A DNA stretch of 64,000 nt from Paraburkholderia haematera (GCF_905220975.1 NZ_CAJNBK010000002.1:248001-312000), one strand, 5' to 3'. Counted from the first letter of the stretch, positions 27,618-36,743 are shown. The notes: generated by a model from the letters alone, not told the origin. Numbers and translations: made by a program.

Positions 27618-28442
27618 TCACGCGCTCGCCGCGACAGCCGAGCCGCTCACGCTGCGAGCGAACGCCAGCACGGCCCACGTGACGATGCCGAGCACGATCG
27701 AGAGGCCCGCCGCCGTCACCATGTTCGCGTTCAGCGTGAACTCGGTGTAGATGGTCATCGGCAACACGTCGATGTCGGTGGCCAGTGTGAAGGCGGTGCC
27801 GAAGGCACCCATCGCGGTCGCGAAACAGATTGCGCCCGCCGCGATCAGACCCGGCGACAACGCGGGCAGCACGATGTCGCGCGTGATACGCCACGGCGAT
27901 GCGCCAAGCGAACGCGCGGCTTCTTCGAGCGAGGCGTCGAGCTTGGTCGCCGACGCCATGACGGTGACGATCACGCGGGGAATCGAGAAGTACAGGTAGC
28001 CGAGAAAGAGGCCGCTCATCGAGTAAGCGAACACCCAGCGGTCGCCGGTGAGTTTCAACGACAACGCACCAATCAAACCCTGGCGCCCAGCCAGCATGAT
28101 CACCATGAAGCCGACCACGACGCCTGGGAATGCCAACGGAAACGTCAGCAATGCGAGTAGCGTGCGCTTGAGCGGAAACTCACGACGCGCCAGCAACAAA
28201 CCGGCGATCACCGAAAGTACCAACGTCGCCGCCGTGACCGCCGCGGACAACACGACGGTCGCGCCGAGGCTCGACATGTAGCGCGGATTCGTCAGCATCG
28301 CGCGATAGGTCGAAAACGCGTGGCCGTCGCCGCTGATTTGCGCGAGCGCGCCCATCGGCAGCAGCCAGAATGCGATGAAGACCGCCAGCGCCGGCGCGAT
28401 CAAGGCGATGCGCCAGCGCAGCGGGAATGTGACGTCGTTCAA
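27618..28442 (-). CDS. ABC importer permease (first subunit)
   Basis: The 274-residue permease has six predicted helices and the EAA motif LEEAARSLGASPWRITRDIVLPALSPG. No ATG fits before helix 1 in this frame. The TTG at 28442 overlaps the stop codon of the binding-protein gene as TTGA and is preceded by CAGGTGAT, so I take it as the start (N-terminus NDVTFPLRWRIALIAP). This implies coupled, possibly reduced, translation relative to the binding protein. Confidence 0.88.
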   Translation of the reverse strand: MNDVTFPLRWRIALIAPALAVFIAFWLLPMGALAQISGDGHAFSTYRAMLTNPRYMSSLGATVVLSAAVTAATLVLSVIAGLLLARREFPLKRTLLALLTFPLAFPGVVVGFMVIMLAGRQGLIGALSLKLTGDRWVFAYSMSGLFLGYLYFSIPRVIVTVMASATKLDASLEEAARSLGASPWRITRDIVLPALSPGLIAAGAICFATAMGAFGTAFTLATDIDVLPMTIYTEFTLNANMVTAAGLSIVLGIVTWAVLAFARSVSGSAVAASA

Positions 28443-29518
28443 TGCATCACCTGGAGATAACGCTCGCCGAAGCTCGACTGCTTCTCGGCCATCTTGCCGA
28501 AGTCGACCGGTTTTGCACGGGCATAATCGCTTGCAGGCAGGAATTTCGCGGCGGTTTCCGGACTCATTGCATTCGCGCGAACCGGACGCAGATAGGCGTC
28601 GGCCCACAATTTCTGGCCTTCGTCCGACAGCACGAAATCGAGCACCTTCTTGCCGTTCGCTTCATGTGGCGCGCCCTTCACGAGACTCATCACGTACGGC
28701 ACCGAGATCGTGCCTTCCTTCGGAATCACGAATTCGACGTTGGCGTGATCCTTGTACTTCGCGCGGTAGGCATCGAAATCGTAGTCGAGCAGAATCGGGA
28801 TCTCGCCGGACATCACGCGCGCATAGGCGGTCTGCTTCGGCACGATCGGCGCGTTGGCCTTCAGCTTGCGGAACCAGTCGAGGCCCGGCTCGAAGTTGTC
28901 GAGCGTGCCGCCGAGCGCCTGATTCACGGCGACCGCACCCGCATAACCGACAAACGCGCTGGACGGATCGAGGTAGCCGATCATGCCTTTGTACTCAGGC
29001 TTCAGAAGATCGGCCCACGAACGCGGGACCGGCTTGCCTTCGAGCGCGTCCTTGTTGACGAAAAAGCCCAGCGTGCCCGAGTGGATCGTGAACCAGTAGC
29101 CCTGCGGGTCCTTCAGGTTCGCCGGAATGTCGTCCCAGTGAGCGGGCTTGTACGGCTGGATGACGCCTTTGTCCTTTGCCTGGAACGCCGACGACACGCC
29201 GAGATACACCACATCCGCGACCGGGCTCTTCTGCTCGGCCATCAGTTGCGCAATCGACTGGCCAGAGTTCTTGTTGTCGAAGGGCACGCGGATGCCGGTC
29301 TTTTGCTGGATCGCCTTGATCTGGCTCGCCCAGTCGGCCCATTCGGGCGGGCAGTTGTAGCAGATCGCGGTTTCGTCGGCATGAGCCGCTTGCGGCGCGA
29401 AGGCCGCGAGCGCGGCGGTGACGATCATGCCGGCCGACAGTGCGGCGGCTGTCGTGCGGGAGAGGCGGCGCCAGAGCGGTTTGATCGATGAAGCAAAGCG
29501 TGTCGAAGAGCGGATCAC
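28439..29518 (-). CDS. ABC importer periplasmic substrate-binding protein
   Basis: The 359-residue protein has a signal peptide ending AAHA-DETAICYNC. The mature part is a type II binding fold of the Fe3+/putrescine/phosphonate group: ICYNCPPEWADW, VADVVYLGVSSAFQAKDKGVI, YWFTIHSGTLGFFVNKDAL, WADLLKPEYKGMIGYLDPSSAF and VEFVIPKEGTISVPYVMSLVKGAPH. The GTG at 29518 follows AGGAGAC by about 7 bases and gives the signal peptide, whereas the longer frame to 29596 does not add a plausible N-terminus. It leads the importer operon about 100 bp after the LacI gene. The ligand is not determined; the downstream phosphodiesterase suggests a phosphodiester or phosphonate. Confidence 0.9.
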   Translation of the reverse strand: MIRSSTRFASSIKPLWRRLSRTTAAALSAGMIVTAALAAFAPQAAHADETAICYNCPPEWADWASQIKAIQQKTGIRVPFDNKNSGQSIAQLMAEQKSPVADVVYLGVSSAFQAKDKGVIQPYKPAHWDDIPANLKDPQGYWFTIHSGTLGFFVNKDALEGKPVPRSWADLLKPEYKGMIGYLDPSSAFVGYAGAVAVNQALGGTLDNFEPGLDWFRKLKANAPIVPKQTAYARVMSGEIPILLDYDFDAYRAKYKDHANVEFVIPKEGTISVPYVMSLVKGAPHEANGKKVLDFVLSDEGQKLWADAYLRPVRANAMSPETAAKFLPASDYARAKPVDFGKMAEKQSSFGERYLQVMH

Positions 29519-29622
29519 TGCGGGTCTCCTGGAAGGGAAGAGAGCGGGTGGTTCGGGGTTCGGGGTTCGGCGTTCGGCGTGCAATGGCCTATGCAAACGG
29601 CCTATGCAGACGGCCTCCCGGC

Positions 29623-30672
29623 CTATGTCGAAGCATGCGTCGGCGAATTTTCGTTGCGGTTCGAAATCGCCGCGATGGTGGCGCCTTCGCGCAAACTGTG
29701 TGGCAACGTCAGCGTGAGCGATGTTTCACCGAGTGTTTCGTAGGTACCGGTTACGCGGGCCAGCAAGCGCTGCCAGGCGGCGCAGCCAATCTCGCGATTC
29801 GGTGCGCAGACGCTTGCGAGCGGCGGCGAGAGCAATTCGCCCATCGCGAGTCCGTCGAAGCCGAGAATCGACATGTCGTGCGGAATCTGCAGACGCGCGC
29901 GGCGCAGGCCGCGCATCACGACCATCGCGAGCAGATCGTTGCTGCAGAAGAGGGCGGTCGGGCGGTTCGGGCCGCTGGTCAGATGCGCGAGCACGGACGG
30001 CGACAGTTCGTCGGCGTTGAAATCGACCTCGAGCGCGGGCGCGGGGGTGAGGCCGGCCTGTTCCATCGCCTGCGCGTAGCCGAGATGCCGTTGACGGGCG
30101 CGGTCCGAGGCGGCCAGCGAGCCGGCGAGCATCAGGATGCGGCGATGGCCGTGTGCGATCAGCATGCGCACGCCATCGAACGCGGCGAGGCGGTTGTCGA
30201 CCGAGACCGACGGTCGCCGCACAGTGTCGTTATGCATCAGCACGTAGAGCAGGCCGGCGCGGTCGAGCTCGTCGAGCAGCGGGTGCGTGTCGGCATCGGC
30301 GACGGTCAGGATCAGGCCTTCCACGCGATGTTCGCGCAGCGTTTCAATGGCGTGGCGTTCGCGGTCGGCGTCGTATTGCGTGGTCATCAGCATGAGGCGG
30401 TAGCCTTGCGCCGAGGCGAGTTCGTCGATGCCTTGCAGGCATTCGGCGAACACGGGGTTGGCTATCGTCGGCAGAATCACGCCGATGAGGCGCGTGCGCT
30501 CGCCGCGCAGCTGCCGGCCGAGCGGGCTGGGGCGGAAGTTGAGGGCGTCGATGGATTGACGCACCTTGTCGAGCGTGACGGGGTTCACGGTGTGCGGCGC
30601 GTTGATCGCGCGTGAGACCGTGGCGATGGAAAAGCCCGCGTGGGCGGCGACGTCTTTGATCGTTGGGATCAT
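29623..30672 (-). CDS. LacI-family transcriptional regulator of the ABC operon
   Basis: The 349-residue regulator has an N-terminal helix-turn-helix with hinge (TIKDVAAHAGFSIATVSRAINAPHTVNPVTLDKV, about 2-60) and a periplasmic-binding-protein-like effector domain (RLIGVILPTIANPVFAECLQGID ... ILGFDGLAMGELLSPPLASV). The ATG at 30672 is the usual family start (MIPTIKDVA). It is the first gene of the leftward cluster, and a LacI-type operator lies 17-28 bases upstream, so autoregulation and control of the importer are likely. The effector is probably the imported compound or its product. Confidence 0.93.
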   Translation of the reverse strand: MIPTIKDVAAHAGFSIATVSRAINAPHTVNPVTLDKVRQSIDALNFRPSPLGRQLRGERTRLIGVILPTIANPVFAECLQGIDELASAQGYRLMLMTTQYDADRERHAIETLREHRVEGLILTVADADTHPLLDELDRAGLLYVLMHNDTVRRPSVSVDNRLAAFDGVRMLIAHGHRRILMLAGSLAASDRARQRHLGYAQAMEQAGLTPAPALEVDFNADELSPSVLAHLTSGPNRPTALFCSNDLLAMVVMRGLRRARLQIPHDMSILGFDGLAMGELLSPPLASVCAPNREIGCAAWQRLLARVTGTYETLGETSLTLTLPHSLREGATIAAISNRNENSPTHAST

Positions 30673-30688
30673 GGTTTCCGCTAGTGAT

Positions 30689-30700
30689 GTAAACGTTTTC
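30689..30700. promoter_or_regulatory. LacI/GalR-type operator
   Basis: GTAAACGTTTTC is a near-perfect palindrome around a central CG, the form typical of LacI/GalR operators (AAACGTTT core). It lies directly upstream of the regulator gene. Confidence 0.65.
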
Positions 30701-30799
30701 GTCAGCGGATTATCAGGAACGTTTGTGACTTGCGGATGACTCCAATTTTTGGCTTTGCCGGGAGGGGGTGGGGCTGGACTGCGGCTGGATTGCGCCGGT

Positions 30800-30828
30800 T
30801 TGGTGCGCTCGCCGGGCAGTGGTAGAAT
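30800..30828 (+). promoter_or_regulatory. sigma-70 promoter of the tRNA-Leu gene
   Basis: TTGGTG and TAGAAT are separated by 17 bp. The predicted start near 30835 is about 19 bases before the mature tRNA. Confidence 0.5.
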
Positions 30829-30853
30829 TCGCGTCCACGTGAGTTCTACCCCT

Positions 30854-30938
30854 GCCGGGGTGATGAAATTGGTAAACATAGCGGACTTAAAATCCGCCGC
30901 TTAACAGCTTGCCGGTTCAAGTCCGGTCCCCGGCACCA
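30854..30938 (+). tRNA. tRNA-Leu (anticodon UAA)
   Basis: An 85-nt cloverleaf: acceptor GCCGGGG pairs with CCCCGGC, the D-arm contains TTGGTAAAC, the anticodon stem GCGGA/TCCGC encloses the loop CTTAAAA with anticodon TAA, a long class II variable arm (CGCTTAACAGCTTG) follows, the T-loop is GGTTCAAGTCC, and the 3' CCA is encoded. Confidence 0.97.
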
Positions 30939-30971
30939 GGAAGTATTCCGCCCGATTCCAATAAAGTGCTG

Positions 30972-31008
30972 AAACCCGCGATAGCTAAAGACTTCGCGGG
31001 TTTTTTTG
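30972..31008 (+). terminator. intrinsic terminator of tRNA-Leu
   Basis: The stem AACCCGCGA/TCGCGGGTT with a 12-base loop is followed by a run of T. Confidence 0.88.
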
Positions 31009-31125
31009 TGCCGACGTTTTCTGAGGTTATCGATGTGCAGCCGGAGGTAGTTGGTGGTATCTACCCCAAGCTCACGATTGATGTAAATTGGCTGTTCTTG
31101 AGCATGACTTTCAGCGGACAAACCC

Positions 31126-31770
31126 ATGAAAAGCGGAAAATCGAAACTGACTCGTCGGGATGCCGACGGTCTTTTCCCCGACCTGCAGCAAAGCGGCGCC
31201 CATCTTGCAAGCCGGCCCGACAATCCGTTCGGTGAAGAAGTATCCAGAACAACCGAACGGCGTGATCGTGACGAAGCTTCGCTTTGGAAAGACAACCTCG
31301 TTACCCTGCCCAAGGCGATTGAGTTGCCGCCGGCCTATACGTCGGTGTCGCAGGTGCGCGAGGCGATGGAGCGGGCCTGGCGCATGAAATGGGTCCGGGA
31401 AAGCGGCAAAGAAGTCGTTGCGGAATTTCCGGAAGGCTGGGCGGCCATTCGGCCGGCAAGCGGCGCAGTGGAGTTGAGGGACGCGAGCGGCGTGGTCCGG
31501 GCTGTGTACGGCTGGGCGGGGGATGCTGAAGTGAGACTGCTGCCGCGATATCGGGTCGAATCGCAGGAGAACAGTTCAAGCGGTCTCGGCAGTCTGCTTG
31601 TCCGTGATCGCGAGAACGGACAGATTCTTGAGAGGTCTTCGACATGGTCTGCGCAAACCGGGACCAATCACCCTGATTGGACCCGGCTGTCCGCGTGGCT
31701 CGACAAGCAGTATCCGCTTCATCGGGATCCGCTGCGGCTCTGGACGGATTGCGAAGAAAATCTCGGTTGA
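31126..31770 (+). CDS. hypothetical protein, 214 residues
   Basis: The product is soluble, without signal peptide or membrane helix. It has a charged N-terminal third (KSGKSKLTRRDADGLFPDLQQSG, DNPFGEEVSRTTERRDRDE), a middle with SVSQVREAMERAWRMKWVRESGKEVV, and a Trp-rich C-terminus (SSTWSAQTGTNHPDWTRLSAWLD). I do not recognise a family. It starts 190 bp after tRNA-Leu, and no integrase or phage gene is near. Codon use looks like that of the surrounding genes, and the frame is not simply antisense to another gene, which supports a real gene. Confidence 0.6.
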   Translation: MKSGKSKLTRRDADGLFPDLQQSGAHLASRPDNPFGEEVSRTTERRDRDEASLWKDNLVTLPKAIELPPAYTSVSQVREAMERAWRMKWVRESGKEVVAEFPEGWAAIRPASGAVELRDASGVVRAVYGWAGDAEVRLLPRYRVESQENSSSGLGSLLVRDRENGQILERSSTWSAQTGTNHPDWTRLSAWLDKQYPLHRDPLRLWTDCEENLG

Positions 31771-31855
31771 AATCGGCTCGTCGAAGATCCGCGTCCCACT
31801 GCCTCTGTCGCGAGGCATGCAGTCCGTGCCGCCGCCAATCGCAAAGAACACCATC

Positions 31856-32359
31856 ATGCAACACCTGAAATACCTGACCGGCTACCCGCCAGCGCTGCAA
31901 GAAAAAGTTAAAAAACTGATAGCCGACGAGCAACTGGGCCCCTACCTCACGAAGCGATACCCCGGCGAGCACAAGGTGCAAACAGACCGGGCCCTTTACG
32001 AGTACTGCGCAGAGCTCAAGCGCGAACACCTTCGCAACGGCGCGCAGATCGACAAAGTCACCTACGACAGCAAGCTCGACGTAGTGCGCCATGCTCTCGG
32101 CCTTCACACGAGCATCTCGCGCGTGCAAGGCGGCAAACTGAAGGCCAAAAAAGAAATTCGCATTGCCTCGCTATTCAGGGACGCCGCGCCGGAATTCCTG
32201 AAAATGATTGTCGTGCATGAACTCGCTCATCTGAAGGAAAGCGATCACAACAAGGCGTTCTACCGTCTCTGCGAGTTCATGCAACCGGGCTACCACCAGA
32301 TTGAATTCGATCTGCGCCTGTATCTCACGTACCGCGATCTGACGAAGAAACCGACCTGA
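31856..32359 (+). CDS. ygjP: YgjP-type M48-like zinc metalloprotein
   Basis: The 167-residue protein aligns along its length with E. coli YgjP from memory: LKYLTGYP start, KRYPGEHKVQTDRALYEY, LGLHTSISRVQGGKLKAKKEIRIA and the zinc motif HELAHLKE with a downstream acidic/His segment (DHNKAFY). YgjP-type proteins have a minimal zincin fold; E. coli YgjP has been described as a UTP pyrophosphatase, and older annotation calls them metal-dependent hydrolases. The ATG at 31856 aligns with the YgjP start; an in-frame ATG at 31817 is less likely. It lies 85 bp after the hypothetical gene. Confidence 0.9.
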   Translation: MQHLKYLTGYPPALQEKVKKLIADEQLGPYLTKRYPGEHKVQTDRALYEYCAELKREHLRNGAQIDKVTYDSKLDVVRHALGLHTSISRVQGGKLKAKKEIRIASLFRDAAPEFLKMIVVHELAHLKESDHNKAFYRLCEFMQPGYHQIEFDLRLYLTYRDLTKKPT

Positions 32360-32417
32360 GCATCAAGCTTCAGGTGCGGTGCAGGCCCACGTGTGTAAAC
32401 AGGTGTTTCGCTGCGTG

Positions 32418-32606
32418 TCAGGTTCGCGTGGTCGCAAGCGTCGCCGTACCGGCGACATACGCGGCCTCTGCTGCGCCTTGATGCGCCGCCGCGCCTGTCG
32501 AATCCGCGTAAGCCTGTTCGCGCGCCAGGCTCAGGCGGAACTGCCTGCAGCCGAACCACAACAGCACGGCGGCCAGCAGCGTGGCGACCAGGTTGACGAT
32601 TGGCAT
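32418..32606 (-). CDS. possible small single-pass membrane protein
   Basis: The 62-residue frame begins MPIVNLVATLLAAVLLWFGCRQF, one transmembrane helix, followed by a soluble Ala-rich tail (LAREQAYADSTGAAAHQGAAEAAYVAG). No good ribosome-binding site is seen and no family is recognised. It lies in the 400-bp gap between the YgjP-type gene and the molybdoenzyme gene, where nothing else is visible. Confidence 0.35.
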   Translation of the reverse strand: MPIVNLVATLLAAVLLWFGCRQFRLSLAREQAYADSTGAAAHQGAAEAAYVAGTATLATTRT

Positions 32607-32759
32607 CGAGCTGCCGACGGCTTTGGGTGAACGTTGATGTGCCCGCCTATCGGGAAAAACGGCTTGCTGAATTCGGGCACGCGCTGGATAGATTGGGGCT
32701 TTTGCCGGCATTCAACGCCGCCAATTGAAGCTGAGGGGCTCAACGTCCGCAGCGCTGCA

Positions 32760-35084
32760 TCAAGCAGCAATGGTCTCAACCGTCTCAACCGCTGACGCCG
32801 TCAACAACACCGGAATCGATTTCGAAGTCGGCGTCCCCGCGCCATCGGCCACCGAAGACAGCGGCACCAGCGGATTGGTTTCCGGGTAGTAAGCGCCGAG
32901 ACACCCGCGCGGAATGTCGTAGTCCACCAGCAGGAAACCGGCCGCATGACGCTCGATTCCGTCGGCCCATACGCTCGTGATATCCACGCGCTGACCCGCA
33001 GCGAAACCCAGCATCGCGAGATCGTCCTTGTTCGCGAACAGCACGCGCCGCTGTCCATACACACCGCGATAACGGTCGTCGAGGCCGTAAATCGTCGTGT
33101 TGTACTGATCGTGTGAACGTGTCGTCATCAAGGTCATCAGACGCTCGCCGTGCTCCGCGCGCGCTCGATGAATCGGCGTGTCGACGTCAATCGCATGCAC
33201 CAGGAATTGCGCCTTGCCGCTCGGCGTTTTCCAGATCCGCTCGCGCGAGGCCACACCGAGGTGAAAGCCGCCCGGGTTCTTCAGGCGCTCGTTGTAGTCC
33301 TGGAAGCCTTCGATCACCTGCGCGATGCCGTCGCGAATCAGCGCATAGTCGGCGGCCTGGGCGAGCCAGTCGACCTTGTCGTTGCCGAGCGTGGCGTGCG
33401 CCATGCGCGCGACGATGGCAATCTCCGACAACAGGTTCTCCGAAGCCGGCTTGTTCATGCCGTACGAGATGTGCACCATGCTCATCGAGTCCTCGACGCT
33501 CACGCCTTGCGGCACACCGTTTTGCAGATCGATCTCGGTGCGCCCGAGCGTCGGCAGAATCAGCGCGTCGCGGCCGTGCACGAGGTGGCTGCGGTTCAGC
33601 TTGGTCGTGATGTGCACAGTCAGGTCGCACGAGCGCATCGCTTCCCACGTGCGCGGCGTGTCCGGCGTCGCGATCGAAAAGTTGCCGCCGAGGCCGATGA
33701 ACACCTTCACCTTGCCATCGAGCATCGCCTGGATCGTGTTGACGACGTCGAGTCCATGCTCGCGCGGCGGCTCGAAATCGTAGACTTCGCCGAGCCGGTC
33801 GAGGAACGCCTGAGTCGGTCTTTCTTCGATGCCGACCGTGCGGTCGCCCTGCACATTCGAGTGTCCGCGCACCGGGCACAAACCCGCGCCGCGGCGGCCG
33901 ATATTGCCGCGCATCATCATCAGGTTCGACAGGATCTGCACGGTCGGCACGGAGTTCTTGTGCTGCGTGAGGCCCATACCCCACGTCGAAATCACCGCAC
34001 GGCCCTTCACGTAGATGTCGGCGAGCTTCAGCACGTCTTCAAACGGCACGCCCGATTCGGCGACGATGGTGTCCCAGCTTTCGGCACGCAGATCGTCGGC
34101 GAACGCATCGAAGCCGATCGTGTGTTCGGCGATAAACGCGACGTCGAGGACACGCGCGAGACCCGAGGCCAACGCTTCGTCGTCGAGTTCGATCACACGT
34201 TTGGCGACGCCCTTGATCAGCGCGAAATCGCCGCCGACTTTCGGCCGGATGAACACGGAGCTGATCTTCGTGCTGCCCATCGTGATCATCTCGACCGGAT
34301 GCTGCGGGCTTGCAAAGCGATCGAGTCCTCGTTCCTTCAGCGGATTGATGGACACAATGGTCGCGCCGCGCTTCGCGCACTCACGCAGTTCGCCGAGCAT
34401 GCGCGGATGGTTGGTCGCCGGATTCTGGCCGAAGATCAGGAGCGTATCGGCGTGCTCGAAGTCGTCGAGCGTGACCGTGCCCTTGCCGATGCCGACCGTG
34501 TGCGGCAAGCCGCGGCTGGTCGCTTCGTGGCACATGTTCGAGCAATCGGGAAAATTGTTGGTGCCATACATACGCACGAACAACTGGTACAGGAAGGCGG
34601 CTTCGTTGCTGGCGCGGCCCGAGGTGTAGAAGGCTGCGCTGTCGGGATTGTCGAGTCGCTTCAGGTGAGCGGCGATGAGGTCGAAGGCTTCGTTCCAGCC
34701 GATCGGCACGTAACGGTCGCGCACGGCGTCGTAGACGAGCGGGTCGGTCAGACGGCCATGTTGCTCCAACTCGAAATCAGACTGCGCCATCAGTTCTTCA
34801 ACCGTGTGCGCCGCGAAAAAAGCCGGCGTCACGCGCTTGCTGGTTGCCTCGGCCGCCACGGCCTTGACGCCGTTTTCGCAGAACTCGAAGGTCGACGCAT
34901 GCTCTCGGTCCGGCCATGCGCAACCCGGGCAGTCGAAGCCGTCCGGCTGGTTCTGTTTGAACAGCATGCGGTAGTCGCCGCCCGTGACCTTTTCCTTGAT
35001 CAGGTTGATGGCGACGTATTTGAGCGCGCCCCAGCCAGCGGCGGGGTGGGTGTACGGTTCGATGCGAGCTTCGGGTTTCTTCAT
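32760..35084 (-). CDS. YdeP/FdhF-family molybdopterin oxidoreductase
   Basis: The 774-residue enzyme belongs to the YdeP group of the DMSO-reductase superfamily. DCPGCAWPD near the N-terminus replaces the usual CX2CX3C cluster motif, as in YdeP. The molybdopterin domains follow (GWNEAFDLIAAHLK, FYTSGRASNEAAFLYQLFVR, DCSNMCHEATS with Cys at the place of selenocysteine in FdhF, LIFGQNPATNHPRM), and a C-terminal molydop-binding domain starts near LMTLMTTRSHDQYNTTIYG. E. coli YdeP is linked to acid resistance; the reaction is unknown. The ATG at 35084 (MKKPEARIEPYTHPAAGW) is the family start. It has no signal peptide, and no FdhD gene is adjacent. Confidence 0.93.
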   Translation of the reverse strand: MKKPEARIEPYTHPAAGWGALKYVAINLIKEKVTGGDYRMLFKQNQPDGFDCPGCAWPDREHASTFEFCENGVKAVAAEATSKRVTPAFFAAHTVEELMAQSDFELEQHGRLTDPLVYDAVRDRYVPIGWNEAFDLIAAHLKRLDNPDSAAFYTSGRASNEAAFLYQLFVRMYGTNNFPDCSNMCHEATSRGLPHTVGIGKGTVTLDDFEHADTLLIFGQNPATNHPRMLGELRECAKRGATIVSINPLKERGLDRFASPQHPVEMITMGSTKISSVFIRPKVGGDFALIKGVAKRVIELDDEALASGLARVLDVAFIAEHTIGFDAFADDLRAESWDTIVAESGVPFEDVLKLADIYVKGRAVISTWGMGLTQHKNSVPTVQILSNLMMMRGNIGRRGAGLCPVRGHSNVQGDRTVGIEERPTQAFLDRLGEVYDFEPPREHGLDVVNTIQAMLDGKVKVFIGLGGNFSIATPDTPRTWEAMRSCDLTVHITTKLNRSHLVHGRDALILPTLGRTEIDLQNGVPQGVSVEDSMSMVHISYGMNKPASENLLSEIAIVARMAHATLGNDKVDWLAQAADYALIRDGIAQVIEGFQDYNERLKNPGGFHLGVASRERIWKTPSGKAQFLVHAIDVDTPIHRARAEHGERLMTLMTTRSHDQYNTTIYGLDDRYRGVYGQRRVLFANKDDLAMLGFAAGQRVDITSVWADGIERHAAGFLLVDYDIPRGCLGAYYPETNPLVPLSSVADGAGTPTSKSIPVLLTASAVETVETIAA

Positions 35085-35263
35085 GATCTTGCCGCTGGAT
35101 GTGGCCTGGGTGGCTTGGACGAGGCTTTTATGCCGATGCACAGAAGCCTACTGTGTTCCAAAAGCAGCGCAGCATACAGAAAATCGGAAAGCGGAGGGAT
35201 ACAGTTGCCGTCTATTTGTCATAGACTGGCGTTCCCGCCCACGCGTTTGTTTGAGCCAGGTCC

Positions 35264-36703
35264 TTGAAACTGTACGAAAAACTCGCCGATGAAATGACCG
35301 AAGCCGTGCGCCGCGGCGTCTTCGCGGCGGGCGAGCGGATTCCGTCGGTGCGTCAGGCGAGCCAGCAGCACGGCGTCAGCATCAAGACCGTGCTGCACGC
35401 TTACGCGTTGCTGGAAAGCCGGGGGATTGTCGAGACGCGCCCGCAGTCGGGCTATTTCGTGCGTGACGCGGCGGCGGTGGCGACGGCGGCCGCACTCGAC
35501 GCGCCGCGTCTGAGCCGCCCGCCGGCAACCCAAACGCCACCGGTGGCCGCCGAGGTCGACGTGAGCCGCCTTGTGCTGTCGACGCTGCGCAGCATCCGCG
35601 CGCACGACGCTGTGCCACTCGGCTCGCCGTATCCTGATCCGTCACTGTTCCCATGGCGGCGCATCAACCAGTACGCGAACGCGATCGCCCGGCGCCACGC
35701 GAGCTGGAATCTGATCGACGACCTGCCGCCTGGCAATCCCGAGCTGATCCGCCAGATCGCACGGCGCTATGCGGAGAACGGCGTGCCGGTCGACCCGGAC
35801 GAAATCATCATCACGCTCGGCGCGACGGAGGCAATCAACCTCAGCTTGCAGGCGGTCGCCAAACCGGGCGATACCGTCGCCGTCGAGTCGCCGACTTACT
35901 ACGCGATGCTGCACGCGATCGAGCGTCTCGGTATGCGCGCCATCGAAGTGGCGACGCATCCAGTCCACGGTATCGATATCGAGGCGTTGGCCGAGGTTAT
36001 CGCCCGGCAGAAAATCGCTGCGTGCATGGTGATGCCGAACTTCCAGAATCCGCTCGGTTTCCAGATGCCGGACGCGCGCAAACAGCAGTTGGTCGAATTG
36101 CTCGCCGCGCACGAGATTCCTGCCATCGAGAACGATGTCTATCAGGAGCTGTACTTCGGCGAGACGCGGCCGTCGACTTTGAAGAACTTCGATACCAGGG
36201 GGCTGGTGCTGCATTGCGCATCGTTCTCGAAGAGCCTGACCGCTTCATACCGGATTGGCTGGGCAATGCCAGGGCGCTATCGCGCGCAGGTCGAGAAGCT
36301 GAAGTTTCTCAACACGCTGACTACGCCTTCGGTGCCGCAAGTTGCCGTCGCCGATTACCTTCGGCAGGACGGCTACGACCGGCACCTAAGGCACGTGCGC
36401 AAGGTCTACCGGCAGCAGGCGAGCATCATGATGGCGATGGTGCGGCGGTTTTTTCCGGCGGGCACACGCATGTCGACGCCGCAAGGCGGGTACGTGCTGT
36501 GGGTGGAGTTGCCCGAACAGGTCGATTCGATGCGGCTCTATCAGGCGGCGCTCGCGTGCAGCATCACGATTGGGCCGGGCATGATGTTTTCGATGCGCAA
36601 CGATTTTCGCCATTTCATCCGGCTCAATTACAGCTATCCGTGGACGGCGCAGACCGAGGCGGCATTGAAGACGCTGGGTGAACTGGTGTCGCAGATGGCT
36701 TGA
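35264..36703 (+). CDS. MocR/PdxR-type regulator (GntR HTH plus aminotransferase domain)
   Basis: The 479-residue protein has an N-terminal GntR winged helix (about 1-70: LADEMTEAVRRGVFAAGERIPSVRQASQQHGVSIKTVLHAY) and a fold type I aminotransferase domain (about 110-475). That domain has PNFQNPLGFQMP, IENDVYQELYF and the PLP lysine in CASFSKSLTASYRIGW. Such proteins are PLP-sensing transcription factors or, less often, aminotransferases. The TTG at 35264 starts KLYEKLADEM as in homologues; the next ATG (35294) would cut into the HTH. It is divergent from the YdeP-like gene, separated by 179 bp, and may control it. Confidence 0.9.
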   Translation: MKLYEKLADEMTEAVRRGVFAAGERIPSVRQASQQHGVSIKTVLHAYALLESRGIVETRPQSGYFVRDAAAVATAAALDAPRLSRPPATQTPPVAAEVDVSRLVLSTLRSIRAHDAVPLGSPYPDPSLFPWRRINQYANAIARRHASWNLIDDLPPGNPELIRQIARRYAENGVPVDPDEIIITLGATEAINLSLQAVAKPGDTVAVESPTYYAMLHAIERLGMRAIEVATHPVHGIDIEALAEVIARQKIAACMVMPNFQNPLGFQMPDARKQQLVELLAAHEIPAIENDVYQELYFGETRPSTLKNFDTRGLVLHCASFSKSLTASYRIGWAMPGRYRAQVEKLKFLNTLTTPSVPQVAVADYLRQDGYDRHLRHVRKVYRQQASIMMAMVRRFFPAGTRMSTPQGGYVLWVELPEQVDSMRLYQAALACSITIGPGMMFSMRNDFRHFIRLNYSYPWTAQTEAALKTLGELVSQMA

Positions 36704-36743
36704 TAGGGCCTGAAAAAACGACGAAAACGAGGAGACACTCACG

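Noticed and set aside
30854..31126. Genomic island integrated at tRNA-Leu
   Set aside because: No integrase, no repeated tRNA 3' end and normal composition downstream.
33150..35267. 705-codon open frame antisense to the YdeP-like gene
   Set aside because: Composition is Arg/His-rich with no family features, and the opposite strand encodes an intact molybdoenzyme.
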